Below, piece by piece: positions 16,206-25,525 of a stretch of 60,801 bases of DNA. Source of the stretch: an uncultured Bacteroidota bacterium (GTDB lineage: Bacteria > Bacteroidota > Bacteroidia > AKYH767-A > JABDAW01); assembly GCA_903844645.1 (NCBI GenBank), contig CAIMUP010000051.1, positions 1 to 60,801 of the forward strand, read 5' to 3'. Each line of letters starts with the position of its first letter. Position 1 is the stretch's first letter. The position numbers and the translations under genes were made by a program. The notes beneath the pieces were generated by a model, which made no database searches, was not told the DNA's origin, and was given only the letters and a program-made list of their open reading frames with translations.

Positions 16206-18902
16206 TTACCGGAGTACGGTTATTTTTCCATAGTATTCGTGAGCCACCTTTTCGTAATCTTTTATCCTGATGTAATACAGGTACGTTGATTCGAGGACTA
16301 TTTCTCCATTAATCATCCCGTCCCATGGCATGCTTAAATCGGTGGAAGTATATAATTTCTCACCCCAACGGTCGAATATTTCCATGGTATATTCAAAAAT
16401 TCCTGTGCCATACGGTTGGAATACATCGTTGATACCGTTCGTTCCTGGTGTAAACGCATTCGGAATATAGAAGGTGTAATAAGGGGTAATAATTACGGTT
16501 CCGTTGATGGTGTCAGCACATCCGAATTTGTTGTAAACGGTCTGCGTAATCCAGTAGGTGCCGGTATCGGCATAGCTATGGAATACATCACGGGAGGTGG
16601 CATAAGTACCATCACCGAAATCGTAAACGACGGTATCAGCACCTTGCGAGCGGTCATAGAAATGTATTTCAGGGCTTAACAAACTGGTAATCGGAGGGTC
16701 AATAGTGAACCTTGCAGTCGGGAGGGGCCAGGCATTGATATAGGCTGAATCGGTCAGTGTCGCGAAGCATCCCGAAACAGAGGTAACGGTCAACGATACA
16801 TTGAAGATTCCGGCATCGTAATAGGTATGTAATGGCGAAGTAGAATCGGAATAGTTTGAGCCATCACCGAAGTTCCATTTCCATTTCACAATCGCTTGGC
16901 TGCAAGTGGAATGATCGGTGAATTGAACATTCAGCGGGATACAACCATCAATCGGTTCGCCAAGGAATACAGGGTTCGGGGTAGGATCTACATGAACATT
17001 AATCTGGGTAGAAACGATGGTACAGCCCTGGGCATCAGTAACGGTTACCACATAATTCGTAGTGGTAATAGGATGCACATACGTAGGGTTTCCATTCGCC
17101 CCAAAGGTATTCCAAGCATAGGCATAAGGGGTATAACCACCCGTAACCGAGACGCTTATTTGGGTAGAATCGCCTTGGCAGAAGCCTGTATCATTGCAAG
17201 AGGTGATGTACAAATAAAATGGTATCGAAACCGATGAAGAACTGCTTTGAGTACAACCATGCGCATCGGTAATGGTAACGATATAAGTGCCTGTCAGGAG
17301 CGCGGCATTGATAGCATCGGTGCTACCATTCGACCATAAGTAAGCATACGGCATTGTACCTCCCCCGACATTGGCAGTATCGGCACCAGTCGGCAGATAA
17401 GAACAGAATGGCGGTGAATACGGCGATGCAATAACCGTCAATACTGGCGGCTCGGTTACTGTCAAATAAACATGTGCGGCACACGATAAGTTATTCGGAT
17501 TAACGACGAAGCAAGTATAATTCCCGGCACTTAAATTAGAAACTGTGGTGGCGGTAGAATTGGTCGGTGTCCACGCATAGGTAAAAGGACCAACACCAGA
17601 AGCGGAAACGAATATAGCTCCATCGCTACCCCCGAAGCAAGATACATTTTGGATAATCGTACCATTAGCACTTAATGAAGAAACAGAATCCACCATTAAA
17701 ACAGTATCAATCCAGCATCCATTGGCATCAGTTACAGTTACGGTATATAATCCCCATCCCAATCCGGTAGCCGTTGGTCCTGTCTGCCCCGATGGAGACC
17801 AAGCATACGTAAAAGGTGCCACTCCGCTGGTGGTAACAGTAAGCGTACCGGTATGGTTTCCGCAGCTATCAGGCGTGGCTGCCCAGCTCGAGATACTGTC
17901 TTTCACCACGACGGTGAAGGTATCTACGGCATCCACATTGCCGCAAGCATAGTGAACATGACAAATATAATCTCCCGAAGCTCCTGCCACGATTGAATCG
18001 CGGTTGGTAGGTCCGATAATCATCGGTCCTGTCCAGGTGATGGTTTGATAAGGGGAATTATTCGGGATAAAACGATAGCCTTCAGGGTTCGTAACAGACC
18101 ATTGCACCCCATTTCTTCCGGTAACGGTGGTCGCGGCGGTGGCGGTAGAATTCTGAATTCCTTCCGTAGCATTTCCCCCATTCCAGGTGGTACAAATCGG
18201 CTTGTCGTGGATGTACATATCTATTGCGTTTTCGCCTTCGTGTAACACGACTTGGTTTTTGGTATGCAGTGCATTGCATCCATAAAAATCAACATCTATC
18301 CAAGATACCACGAAGCGGCGAAACGGTGCCACGCCATACACATCATACTTGACGCAGGTATATTGGGTGGCATTATTTGCGACAGGGAATAAGTCTTCCC
18401 AAGGACAGCAAATGGCGGTTCTATCGCCAGTGGTGATGATGGAAGTGCTGGGCAGCGGCGAGTTGGGCCACGTAGCATATTGTCCGCCCAAAGCGCATTG
18501 GAAGGCGAGGAAATTATTCGAAGCCGCCACGACAGACGTGTAGCTATTGGAATAAATGCAAAACGTAAACGGCAACGTGATACACGCTGCGTATTCATCA
18601 TCGTTCCAAGTATTGGGCCAGGTACAGTTGGTGCCGGCATACGGATAGGGGTTATACGGAATGGGTACGATGGTATAGCTCGTGGTGCTGTCGCCGCCAT
18701 AATGCGTAATGCCGAGGGTAACGGGCAGATTACAAACGGTATCCGTCCAATGGCTGATTCCATTGGTATCCAGAGGCTGGAAGAAGGCTGCATTCTGTGC
18801 TTTGCTGCTGCTGATATTCAGCATGACGAGCATCAGGACTCCTGCTGCGGCGGTTAAAATTTGTTTCATAAGTTTGTTTGATTGCTTCATATTTTGTTTC
18901 AT
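16206..18902 (-). CDS. Large T9SS type B secreted adhesin-like protein (SprB and PKD repeats)
   Basis: 898 residues, exported by Sec and then the type IX system. Signal peptide to about 36 (ends SSSKAQ). Residues about 40-290 form a nidogen-like N-terminal domain ending VTGRNGVQWSV and YRFIPN. Four SprB-like repeats follow at about 340-630, each with a pattern such as SGVGPFTYAW and ending DANGC. Two PKD domains (KWNFGDGS, VYDFGDGT) cover about 655-800. The last 95 residues (FYIPNAFTPGTNGINDVF, then IFDRWGEKLY and a YYGKITVLR end) are the gliding-associated C-terminal (CHU_C) type B sorting domain. Its PKD-PKD-CHU_C module closely parallels the protein at 20289-23303. Role inferred as adhesion or surface display. 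Confidence 0.92.
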   Translation of the reverse strand: MKQNMKQSNKLMKQILTAAAGVLMLVMLNISSSKAQNAAFFQPLDTNGISHWTDTVCNLPVTLGITHYGGDSTTSYTIVPIPYNPYPYAGTNCTWPNTWNDDEYAACITLPFTFCIYSNSYTSVVAASNNFLAFQCALGGQYATWPNSPLPSTSIITTGDRTAICCPWEDLFPVANNATQYTCVKYDVYGVAPFRRFVVSWIDVDFYGCNALHTKNQVVLHEGENAIDMYIHDKPICTTWNGGNATEGIQNSTATAATTVTGRNGVQWSVTNPEGYRFIPNNSPYQTITWTGPMIIGPTNRDSIVAGASGDYICHVHYACGNVDAVDTFTVVVKDSISSWAATPDSCGNHTGTLTVTTSGVAPFTYAWSPSGQTGPTATGLGWGLYTVTVTDANGCWIDTVLMVDSVSSLSANGTIIQNVSCFGGSDGAIFVSASGVGPFTYAWTPTNSTATTVSNLSAGNYTCFVVNPNNLSCAAHVYLTVTEPPVLTVIASPYSPPFCSYLPTGADTANVGGGTMPYAYLWSNGSTDAINAALLTGTYIVTITDAHGCTQSSSSSVSIPFYLYITSCNDTGFCQGDSTQISVSVTGGYTPYAYAWNTFGANGNPTYVHPITTTNYVVTVTDAQGCTIVSTQINVHVDPTPNPVFLGEPIDGCIPLNVQFTDHSTCSQAIVKWKWNFGDGSNYSDSTSPLHTYYDAGIFNVSLTVTSVSGCFATLTDSAYINAWPLPTARFTIDPPITSLLSPEIHFYDRSQGADTVVYDFGDGTYATSRDVFHSYADTGTYWITQTVYNKFGCADTINGTVIITPYYTFYIPNAFTPGTNGINDVFQPYGTGIFEYTMEIFDRWGEKLYTSTDLSMPWDGMINGEIVLESTYLYYIRIKDYEKVAHEYYGKITVLR

Positions 18903-18944
18903 TAATTTTATGTTGTTAGCTTTTATTTTCTTCGTCTTATACTT

Positions 18945-19649
18945 TTATATTCCGCGAACGGTTACGGGAACGATATTACACCAAATGCCTACCCGTTGGT
19001 CGTCGAGCAAATAAATTGCCTGATATTTCCACAGCGCACTGGTATTAACTGGCGGCAACGCAAAGTTGTCGGTATAATACGGGTTCGTAGGGCTGAATAA
19101 CGGCACCATTCCATGCCCGTCATTCCTATCCACCTGTATTTCGATGCCTTGATAAACGCCTTTCGTGTAGGTCAGATACGGATGTCCGCCGCCAACCAAA
19201 ATAATCTTCAGATTCGGCTTTGCCAGGGTAGGATCCACCGTGCCATGCTCTGCCTCGAAACCCATGTCTGTACCATCGTCATGAAGATAAATCAATTTTT
19301 GATTCTTCATGCTTTGAACAAGCGAACAATAACGAGGTATAATACCATCTGTAACATCCACCGCAGGTGTGGAAACATCCTGCCCGAGGGGCCAGATGGT
19401 ACCCGTGGTACCCGTTCCATGCAATTTATGTTTTCCCAATACCGTCCATCCTTTGCCATAGTCAGGCACTCCCTCGTGCTTGGTATGATAATACCTCCAC
19501 CAGTTGGCATCTTTCGCTTGCTGGGTAACGATGCCCGAGGCGATGCCGTATTTCGAGGCATAACTCGGCAACCTTAATTTCATCCTGTCCAATTGGTCAG
19601 CCAACTCTGCCTCGTTGGTTTTTACATAATTTTCTATAGTTAATTCCAT
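18945..19649 (-). CDS. Cytoplasmic-like protein of unknown function
   Basis: 234 residues, no signal peptide. A short helical N-terminus (ENYVKTNEAELADQLDRMKL, 6-25) precedes a mixed region rich in Gly, His, Tyr and Pro, with LKIILVGGGHPYLTYTKG in the middle and a beta-like end VGIWCNIVPVTVRGI. I recognise no family. It ends 42 bp before the start of the large adhesin in the same direction and may be co-transcribed with it. Array 6 begins 52 bp upstream of its start. Codon use looks like that of its neighbours. Confidence 0.65.
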   Translation of the reverse strand: MELTIENYVKTNEAELADQLDRMKLRLPSYASKYGIASGIVTQQAKDANWWRYYHTKHEGVPDYGKGWTVLGKHKLHGTGTTGTIWPLGQDVSTPAVDVTDGIIPRYCSLVQSMKNQKLIYLHDDGTDMGFEAEHGTVDPTLAKPNLKIILVGGGHPYLTYTKGVYQGIEIQVDRNDGHGMVPLFSPTNPYYTDNFALPPVNTSALWKYQAIYLLDDQRVGIWCNIVPVTVRGI

Positions 19650-19700
19650 ATTATTTAGTTTGTAATTTTTCTATTTTGATGAGTAAATGGCAGAATTTGA

Positions 19701-19910
19701 GCTCCGCTAATACCTATTATTGCTCCGCTAATACCTATTTGAGCTCCGCTAATACCTATTATTGCTCCACTAATACCTATTTGCGCTCCGCTAATTACCC
19801 TTTGCGCTCCGCTAATACCTATTTGTGCTCCGCTAATACCTATTTGCGCTCTGCTAATACCTATTTGCGCTTCGCTTCTAACCGTTTGCGGAGTTTTAAT
19901 ACCTATAATT
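19701..19910. repeat. 21-bp tandem array 6 (10 units)
   Basis: Units start every 21 bp from 19701 to 19890 and contain GCTCCGCTAATACCTATT. The unit at 19785 changes internal letters (CTAATTACCCTT) yet keeps the length. The final two units are degenerate. It lies between two minus-strand genes in a 325-bp gap; 19911-19974 holds nothing else recognisable. Confidence 0.93.
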
Positions 19911-19974
19911 TCCTTCACTTGGGAGCTACCTTGGATCATTTTGGGGGCTGTATATATAGGGGTGGTCATGGGAA

Positions 19975-20190
19975 TTATAATGTAATTTTGTTAAAATTTT
20001 GAAATTTAGCCATTTCCAGTACTTCAATCGCCTGTTGTTTGGATACAGAAGGGAAATTTTCCAAGAATTCCTCCAGTGTTTCGCCCGTTTCAATATAATC
20101 AAACAAGGATTGAATCGTAACCCTCGTTCCTTTAAAAACAGGAGTTCCTCCCATCGTCTCCACATCTATATTTATTGCGCCGTAATTCAT
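19975..20190 (-). CDS. DUF433 antitoxin-like protein, orphan
   Basis: 71 residues with the full DUF433 pattern: an N-terminal strand, GGTPVFKGTRVTIQSLFDYI at 14-33, TGETLEEFLENFPSVS, then QQAIEVLEMA. The family folds as a winged-helix-like DNA-binding domain and usually neutralises a DUF5615 PIN-like toxin encoded just downstream. Here the downstream position is occupied by array 6 and no toxin frame is present, so it is an orphan, either a relic or a stand-alone regulator. A hairpin separates it from the large gene upstream. Confidence 0.88.
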   Translation of the reverse strand: MNYGAINIDVETMGGTPVFKGTRVTIQSLFDYIETGETLEEFLENFPSVSKQQAIEVLEMAKFQNFNKITL

Positions 20191-20207
20191 TATATATTTA
20201 ATTAAAA

Positions 20208-20264
20208 GGAAGGATACATAGTATCTGAAATGGTCATTTCATAATTTATATATCCTTCCTTCGT
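20208..20264 (-). terminator. Composite hairpin, possible terminator
   Basis: Outer stem AAGGAAGGATA / TATCCTTCCTT encloses an inner hairpin GAAATG-GT-CATTTC. On the minus strand it follows the stop of the 1004-residue T9SS protein and is trailed by TTTTAATT. It lies just upstream of the DUF433 start, so it could also regulate that gene. Confidence 0.5.
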
Positions 20265-20288
20265 CATCGTCTTTTGTTTGATTTCTTA

Positions 20289-23200
20289 CTATCGGAGTAG
20301 GGTTACATGCCCCGTGAATTGGTGGGCGATGTTGGTATTATCCCTGAATTTGAAATCGTAGATATAGGTATCTTGCTTGCAATTCACGCCGTTGAAGGTG
20401 CCGTCCCATCCGATGCCCATGTCATCGGAATGGAATAATAACTCGCCCCAACGGTCGAAGATGGTCATCGCATATTCTTTCACATTTCTGCCTACGCCCA
20501 TAAAGTAATTGTTCATTCCGTCGCCATTCGGGCTAAACGCAGATGGGATATAGAATTCATAATCCGTCATGATCGTAACCGTCCCGATGATAGAATCTAC
20601 GCAGCCGTAATTGTTCATTACATATTGCGTAATCCAGTACATTCCGGTATCTTGGTAGGTATGGAATGGGTTGCGCAAGGTCGTCGTGTTGCCATCGCCG
20701 AAGTCATAATATAAGGTATCGGCTCCCTGCGATTGGTCTGTAAAAGTAATTTCAGGGGAGATAATGGTCGTTACCAACGGGTCAATCAAGAAGCGGGCAA
20801 CCGGCACAGGATACACATCTATATAAGCTGAATCGGTCAGGGTAGAGATGCAATTGCTGGATGAAATCGCCGTCAAGGTAACATTGAAGATACCTGGGTT
20901 GTAATAAATATGGGTAGGCTCGATAGAGTCGTTATGCGCTGTTGCATCACCGAAATCCCAATCCCATTTAATGATAGGTAAGGAAGAGGTGGTCGCATTG
21001 GTGAATTTCACGGATAACGGGGCGCATCCTCTTAACGGGAATCCGCTGAATGAAATCTGCGGAGCGGAATTAACCACCACCGTATCGGAGGTAGAAACAT
21101 TCGGGATGGTGCAATTATCGGTAACCACTACGGTATAAATGGTAGTAATGGATGGCGTTACGGTAATAATTCCCGTTGCCACCCCGATACCGTTATCCCA
21201 AGTATAAGTATAATTTCCGTTACCGCCCGTAGCCACCGCACTGATGGTAGCCGATTGTCCTTGGCATATTTGAGCAGAAGCCTGCGCCACCACAGCCAAA
21301 GGAGGATTGACGAAAATAGTTATCGGGGCAGTAGTAGCGGTACATCCGTTAATGTCGGCAACTGTTACGTTATAAGTAGTGGTAACTACTGGGTTCACAG
21401 TTTGGGTAGCCGCTATCGAACCATTGTCCCAAGCGTAAGAATACGTTGGCGTACCCCCACCAACAAAGGTTGCTAAGTTAGCCGTTTGCCCAATGCAAAT
21501 GGTCGTATTCGGAGAAAGGCTTAATGTCAATTGTGCCGGTTCGGTAACTACGGCATTATTAGTAACCGTGCAACCATTGGCATCGGTAATGGTAACATTG
21601 TAAATTCCTGCAAAGAGATTAATTGCAGTAGCGACATTACCTTGTGCTGGCGACCATGAATAGGAATACCCGGGTGTTCCTCCTGAAACATCTAACGGAA
21701 CAGTACCTGTAGCTGTATTAAAGCAAAGTTCTCCTGTTGGAGCAGATGTCGCAATAAGTAATGGAGGTTCAGTAACCGTATCAGATACTGCCTTAGTACA
21801 TCCGATAGCATCCGTTATTAAGAAAGTATAAATGCCGGCAGGGATATTTGCTGCCGTCAAGGTATTTCCTCCGGTAGGCGACCATTGATAAATAAAAGGA
21901 GCAATACCGCCACTGGTATCCGCAATGATTTGTCCGGTAGATAACCCGAAGCATGTTACATTTGTTACCGTCAGATTAACTATCACCGAAGCACTTGAAA
22001 ATATTGTTACGCTATCAATTTGAGAATGGCAACCACTAGCATCCACAACTGTAACATAATAAACACCGGCTCCTAAACCCGTAGCCGTTTGTGTAGATTG
22101 CCCGTTAGACCAATGATAAGTATAAGGAGAATTACCACCCGTAGCGTTTACGGTAGCGGTACCATTTGCCTGATTGCAGGTAGTATTAGTCGAGTCCATC
22201 GTTAAGGTCATGTTCGAACCATTAGTAGGAGTACAAGTGGTGCAAGCGGTTTGGAAGTAACATCCGGTCATAATCCATGCATAACAATCGCAACTACAAG
22301 AACCACCATCATATCCATTAGTACAAATAGTTTGTCCCGAAGTATAATTAGAGGTATGCTCATCGAAATTATAAAATGAATTCGGGAAGGCATTAGTATA
22401 TTGCACATTGTTGAATTTAGCATTATGCACCGCACTATTAATATTATCCTGCATATCGGTAACAATACTAAAGGCATCTCCATAGGAAGGAACTTGGCAA
22501 ACAGTCAAACCGGCAACATCATCTGTGATGACCTGTGCATAAGAAGAAATACATCCATCATCAAGATAAATACTTCCATTATAGGTTACGCTCGGATCTT
22601 GATAAATAATCATTAAAGTAATTCCATCTATTTCCCAAGCAGAATTACCACCGATATTGAAAGTATAAATTCCATTACACCCGATAGCCCCCCCATTAGT
22701 TGTAGAACCAACCGGAAGGTTAACCCTGAAGGCTCGTGTCCCAATATCTCCCCAACATTTGGGTCCATCTTGTCCAATCATAGTTGCGGTAATGGTATCT
22801 ACCGGACCACTTGGATTGGTTGTAATTAAGGTGGGGGTAGTAGAAGAACCTGCCTGATAAGACACTTCCCAATAAACCAATGCCTTTACTACAATAGCAT
22901 TTGGCGGCAACGCAGAAATCGTTACATGGGCTGGGTTTCCACTGCCAATTGTTGAAACAGCATATTGGTTATACCTGGTTTCGACCAAGGTAGAGCCTTG
23001 GGTATAGTTCAATCCGCACATGGTCGTATCCCAATAATGCCCCAACACATGATTCCCATTTTTCTGATGGTTACTGTGGTTTGAGTTTTGATTTGCACCG
23101 TTAGGATTCGTCATATTGTTATTATTAGAGCTGGAATTCGGGTTTTGTTTTACTTGCCCGTTCTCATAAATAACAGTAGGATTAATGTTGGGTTGTCCCT

Positions 23201-23303
23201 GAATCAGGGCGTTTGGTGTTTGGCTCGAAGATGGTGAAATTTGAGCAAATGTGCTTCCAACAAGGCACATAACAAGCAATGCGATTAGTTTGATTTTTTG
23301 CAT
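20289..23303 (-). CDS. Giant T9SS type B secreted protein (SprB and PKD repeats)
   Basis: 1004 residues. Signal peptide 1-21 (ends STFAQ), a Gln/Asn/Ser-rich linker to about 85, then an N-terminal beta domain (about 86-365) containing VKALVYWEVSY and GNSAWEIDGITLMIIYQD, resembling DUF3344-like domains in secreted proteins. Its end is Cys-rich (SCSCDCYAW, CTTCTPTNG). At least five SprB-like repeats follow (GGNSPYTYHWSNG, GGIAPFIYQWSP, GGTPGYSYSWSP, GGTPTYSYAWDNG, GGNGNYTYTWDNG), then two PKD domains with WDFGDA and YDFGDGN, then a CHU_C sorting domain (PSAFSPNGDGMNNYF, IFDRWGELLF). It is a paralogue of the 898-residue protein in its last 350 residues. Likely a filamentous surface adhesin. Confidence 0.93.
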   Translation of the reverse strand: MQKIKLIALLVMCLVGSTFAQISPSSSQTPNALIQGQPNINPTVIYENGQVKQNPNSSSNNNNMTNPNGANQNSNHSNHQKNGNHVLGHYWDTTMCGLNYTQGSTLVETRYNQYAVSTIGSGNPAHVTISALPPNAIVVKALVYWEVSYQAGSSTTPTLITTNPSGPVDTITATMIGQDGPKCWGDIGTRAFRVNLPVGSTTNGGAIGCNGIYTFNIGGNSAWEIDGITLMIIYQDPSVTYNGSIYLDDGCISSYAQVITDDVAGLTVCQVPSYGDAFSIVTDMQDNINSAVHNAKFNNVQYTNAFPNSFYNFDEHTSNYTSGQTICTNGYDGGSCSCDCYAWIMTGCYFQTACTTCTPTNGSNMTLTMDSTNTTCNQANGTATVNATGGNSPYTYHWSNGQSTQTATGLGAGVYYVTVVDASGCHSQIDSVTIFSSASVIVNLTVTNVTCFGLSTGQIIADTSGGIAPFIYQWSPTGGNTLTAANIPAGIYTFLITDAIGCTKAVSDTVTEPPLLIATSAPTGELCFNTATGTVPLDVSGGTPGYSYSWSPAQGNVATAINLFAGIYNVTITDANGCTVTNNAVVTEPAQLTLSLSPNTTICIGQTANLATFVGGGTPTYSYAWDNGSIAATQTVNPVVTTTYNVTVADINGCTATTAPITIFVNPPLAVVAQASAQICQGQSATISAVATGGNGNYTYTWDNGIGVATGIITVTPSITTIYTVVVTDNCTIPNVSTSDTVVVNSAPQISFSGFPLRGCAPLSVKFTNATTSSLPIIKWDWDFGDATAHNDSIEPTHIYYNPGIFNVTLTAISSSNCISTLTDSAYIDVYPVPVARFLIDPLVTTIISPEITFTDQSQGADTLYYDFGDGNTTTLRNPFHTYQDTGMYWITQYVMNNYGCVDSIIGTVTIMTDYEFYIPSAFSPNGDGMNNYFMGVGRNVKEYAMTIFDRWGELLFHSDDMGIGWDGTFNGVNCKQDTYIYDFKFRDNTNIAHQFTGHVTLLR

Positions 23304-23767
23304 TAGTTAAGTTTTATATGGTTATATATTCATTTTAGAAATGTAAAATTAAGAAAAAAAAAAGTAACCACCAAATATTTCTTCAAATTTTTTCTGAAAA
23401 ATTTATCAACATTCTTTAAAATCACCCCTTTTCGGAGGGGGTATTTCCATCCAAAAGAGAGCCTTTCCAGCACCTGAATAATGCCTTTAAATGCTTTATT
23501 ATAAGCCTTTTAACGGAAAAGACTGGATTCTATTTTGAATCATAAAAAGGTGGTTCATAACTCCTCAAATATTTTTTTGAGTAATTCCAAAAAAAAATTG
23601 CCTGAAAACCCCGAAATTCCCAAAAAAGAACTTTTCGAGGTCTCGCATGTTGATTTTATGCTTCTAAAAAAATCATCGTATTACATAATATAAGGAGTAT
23701 TTCGGAGGAGTTATTCCCCAGCCCCCTCTTTTCATTCCCTATTTTGCAATGGATTAAACCTGTTGAT

Positions 23768-23852
23768 ATGGTCCGCGGGGTCAACCTTATGGTCCGGCGG
23801 AGTCAACATTATGGAGCATAATGTCAACATTATAGAGCGTAAGGGCGACCTT
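23768..23852. repeat. 21-bp tandem array 14 (4 degenerate units)
   Basis: Units at 23768 (21 bp), 23789 (22 bp), 23811 (21 bp) and 23832 (21 bp), each starting ATGG or ATAG and ending CAACATT or a variant. It is short and weak, yet it keeps the period. It lies in a 657-bp gap between divergent genes. The rest of the gap (23304-23767) is AT-rich and holds no gene or element that I recognise. Confidence 0.65.
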
Positions 23853-23924
23853 ACAGACAAAAAAGAAGCGACCAATTTTAATTAATAGATTGGAATGGCG
23901 AAGAGCCTTTTCCCCATTTTGATG

Positions 23925-23932
23925 TAGTATTG
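23925..23932 (+). promoter_or_regulatory. Promoter -7 box (TAGTATTG variant)
   Basis: One mismatch to TAnnTTTG, 28 bases before the ATG at 23961. Confidence 0.45.
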
Positions 23933-23960
23933 CAGCATTAAATTTATAAAATTAATCCAA

Positions 23961-25523
23961 ATGCTGTCCTTCACCTACCCCTACCTGCTGATTTATGTAG
24001 CCCTCGCACTCTATATTTTAAGCCTCGCGACATTCCAATTCAGCGAGCAGAAAAGAGGGGCATTAATTCTTCTTTTTATGGGATGTTTCGCTTTAGGATT
24101 GTACGTTTGCAGTCTTTCCAAATTCCTCTATTTTTGGGATGAAAGTTTCCATGCCTTGGTCGCAAAAAATATGATGACGAATCCTTTGAAACCGATGTTG
24201 CGCCTCGAATCCGTCATGCCCAATAGTTATAAAGAATGGACCCAATGCACCTTGTGGTTGCACAAACAACCGCTGTTTATGTGGCAAATGGCGATCAGCA
24301 TGAAACTGTTTGGCGTGAATGAAGTAGCGGTTCGCATCCCCAGCCTGACGATGGTCGCGATGCTCGTATTTCCGATTTATCGGATGGGCAAAATATCGCT
24401 CAATGAACGGGTGGGATATTATGCTGCATTCCTGTTTTCACTGTCATATTTCGTGCATGAATTAGCCACCGGATTCCAACCCACCGATCACGACGATATC
24501 GCCTTTTTATTTTATGTAACATGCAGCATTTGGGCATTTATGGAATACGAAAAAACAGGCAAACTGAAGTGGGTTTTGTTGATAGGAATTTTTGTCGGCT
24601 GCGCCATCTTAGTGAAGTGGATAATGGGATTGTTGATTTACGGAGGCTGGGGAATTTCCATTTTAATGGATAAAGAAAAAAGGAAGATAGGGAAGAATTA
24701 TTTGGATGCTTTTTTAAGTTTATTAATGACCGCCCTCGTCGTCCTTCCCTGGCAAATTTATACCTGGATTAAGTATCCCATCGAAAGCTGGTACGAATAT
24801 CATTATGCCAAAACCCACTTCACCGAAGGGCTTGACGGACATACCGGCAACGTATGGTTTCACTTCTTCGGCTTCAAAGAAATCTATGGGCATGGCGACG
24901 TATTTCCATACCTGATGATCGTGGCATTCGTGCTTTTATTAATCCGATTAAAGAACCAGTCGCACCGCATCGTTTTCACCTTCAGCGTCCTCGCCGTCTA
25001 TATTTTTTATACCATCGCCAATACAAAAATGACACCTTATTGTTTAATCGTATGCTCTATATTTTATATTGCCCTCGGCTCCTTGATAGATCAATTATTT
25101 AATTTAATAAACTCCAAATTACCGAAAGGAAATATCGCCGCGAAACTGATTCCATTTCTTGCACTTTCAGCCCTCGGTTATTCAGATATTAATTACAAAA
25201 GGATTTACAAAAACCATGTCAACTCCCCCGAAAATAAAGACACCTACACCTATCAAGTTACCAAAGATACGAGGGTAATTAAAGACCTTCCGAATAAATT
25301 AGGAGCTACGGATTATCAGTTATTCAATGTCAAGAAATATGAACATTTAGCCATCATGTTTTACACAGGGATCAGTGCTTACGAGACACTGCCTGATGAA
25401 CAAACGGTAGCTAAATTCAAATCGCAAGGCATCAAAATGGCGTTTAATAATGATGGAAAACTACCTGCATATATTCTCAACGATACCACCATCCTCAAGC
25501 TCAAGATGGATGCCGAAGAGTAG
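23961..25523 (+). CDS. GT-C membrane glycosyltransferase (ArnT/GT83-like)
   Basis: 520 residues with about eleven membrane helices. The motif YFWDESFHALVAKNM (about 54-68) carries the Asp-Glu pair of ArnT-type enzymes, followed by LHKQPLFMWQMAISMKLFG and EVAVRIPSL, both typical of the PMT_2/GT39-83 fold. It would move a sugar from a polyprenyl-phosphate carrier to a lipid or protein acceptor on the periplasmic face. The C-terminal soluble part is about 90 residues. Its stop is 2 bp from the stop of the convergent GT-C gene. Donor and acceptor unknown. Confidence 0.85.
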   Translation: MLSFTYPYLLIYVALALYILSLATFQFSEQKRGALILLFMGCFALGLYVCSLSKFLYFWDESFHALVAKNMMTNPLKPMLRLESVMPNSYKEWTQCTLWLHKQPLFMWQMAISMKLFGVNEVAVRIPSLTMVAMLVFPIYRMGKISLNERVGYYAAFLFSLSYFVHELATGFQPTDHDDIAFLFYVTCSIWAFMEYEKTGKLKWVLLIGIFVGCAILVKWIMGLLIYGGWGISILMDKEKRKIGKNYLDAFLSLLMTALVVLPWQIYTWIKYPIESWYEYHYAKTHFTEGLDGHTGNVWFHFFGFKEIYGHGDVFPYLMIVAFVLLLIRLKNQSHRIVFTFSVLAVYIFYTIANTKMTPYCLIVCSIFYIALGSLIDQLFNLINSKLPKGNIAAKLIPFLALSALGYSDINYKRIYKNHVNSPENKDTYTYQVTKDTRVIKDLPNKLGATDYQLFNVKKYEHLAIMFYTGISAYETLPDEQTVAKFKSQGIKMAFNNDGKLPAYILNDTTILKLKMDAEE

Positions 25524-25525
25524 CA

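Noticed and set aside
20208-20264. Riboswitch upstream of DUF433
   Set aside because: Only two nested stems are visible and no known aptamer pattern; listed as a possible terminator instead.
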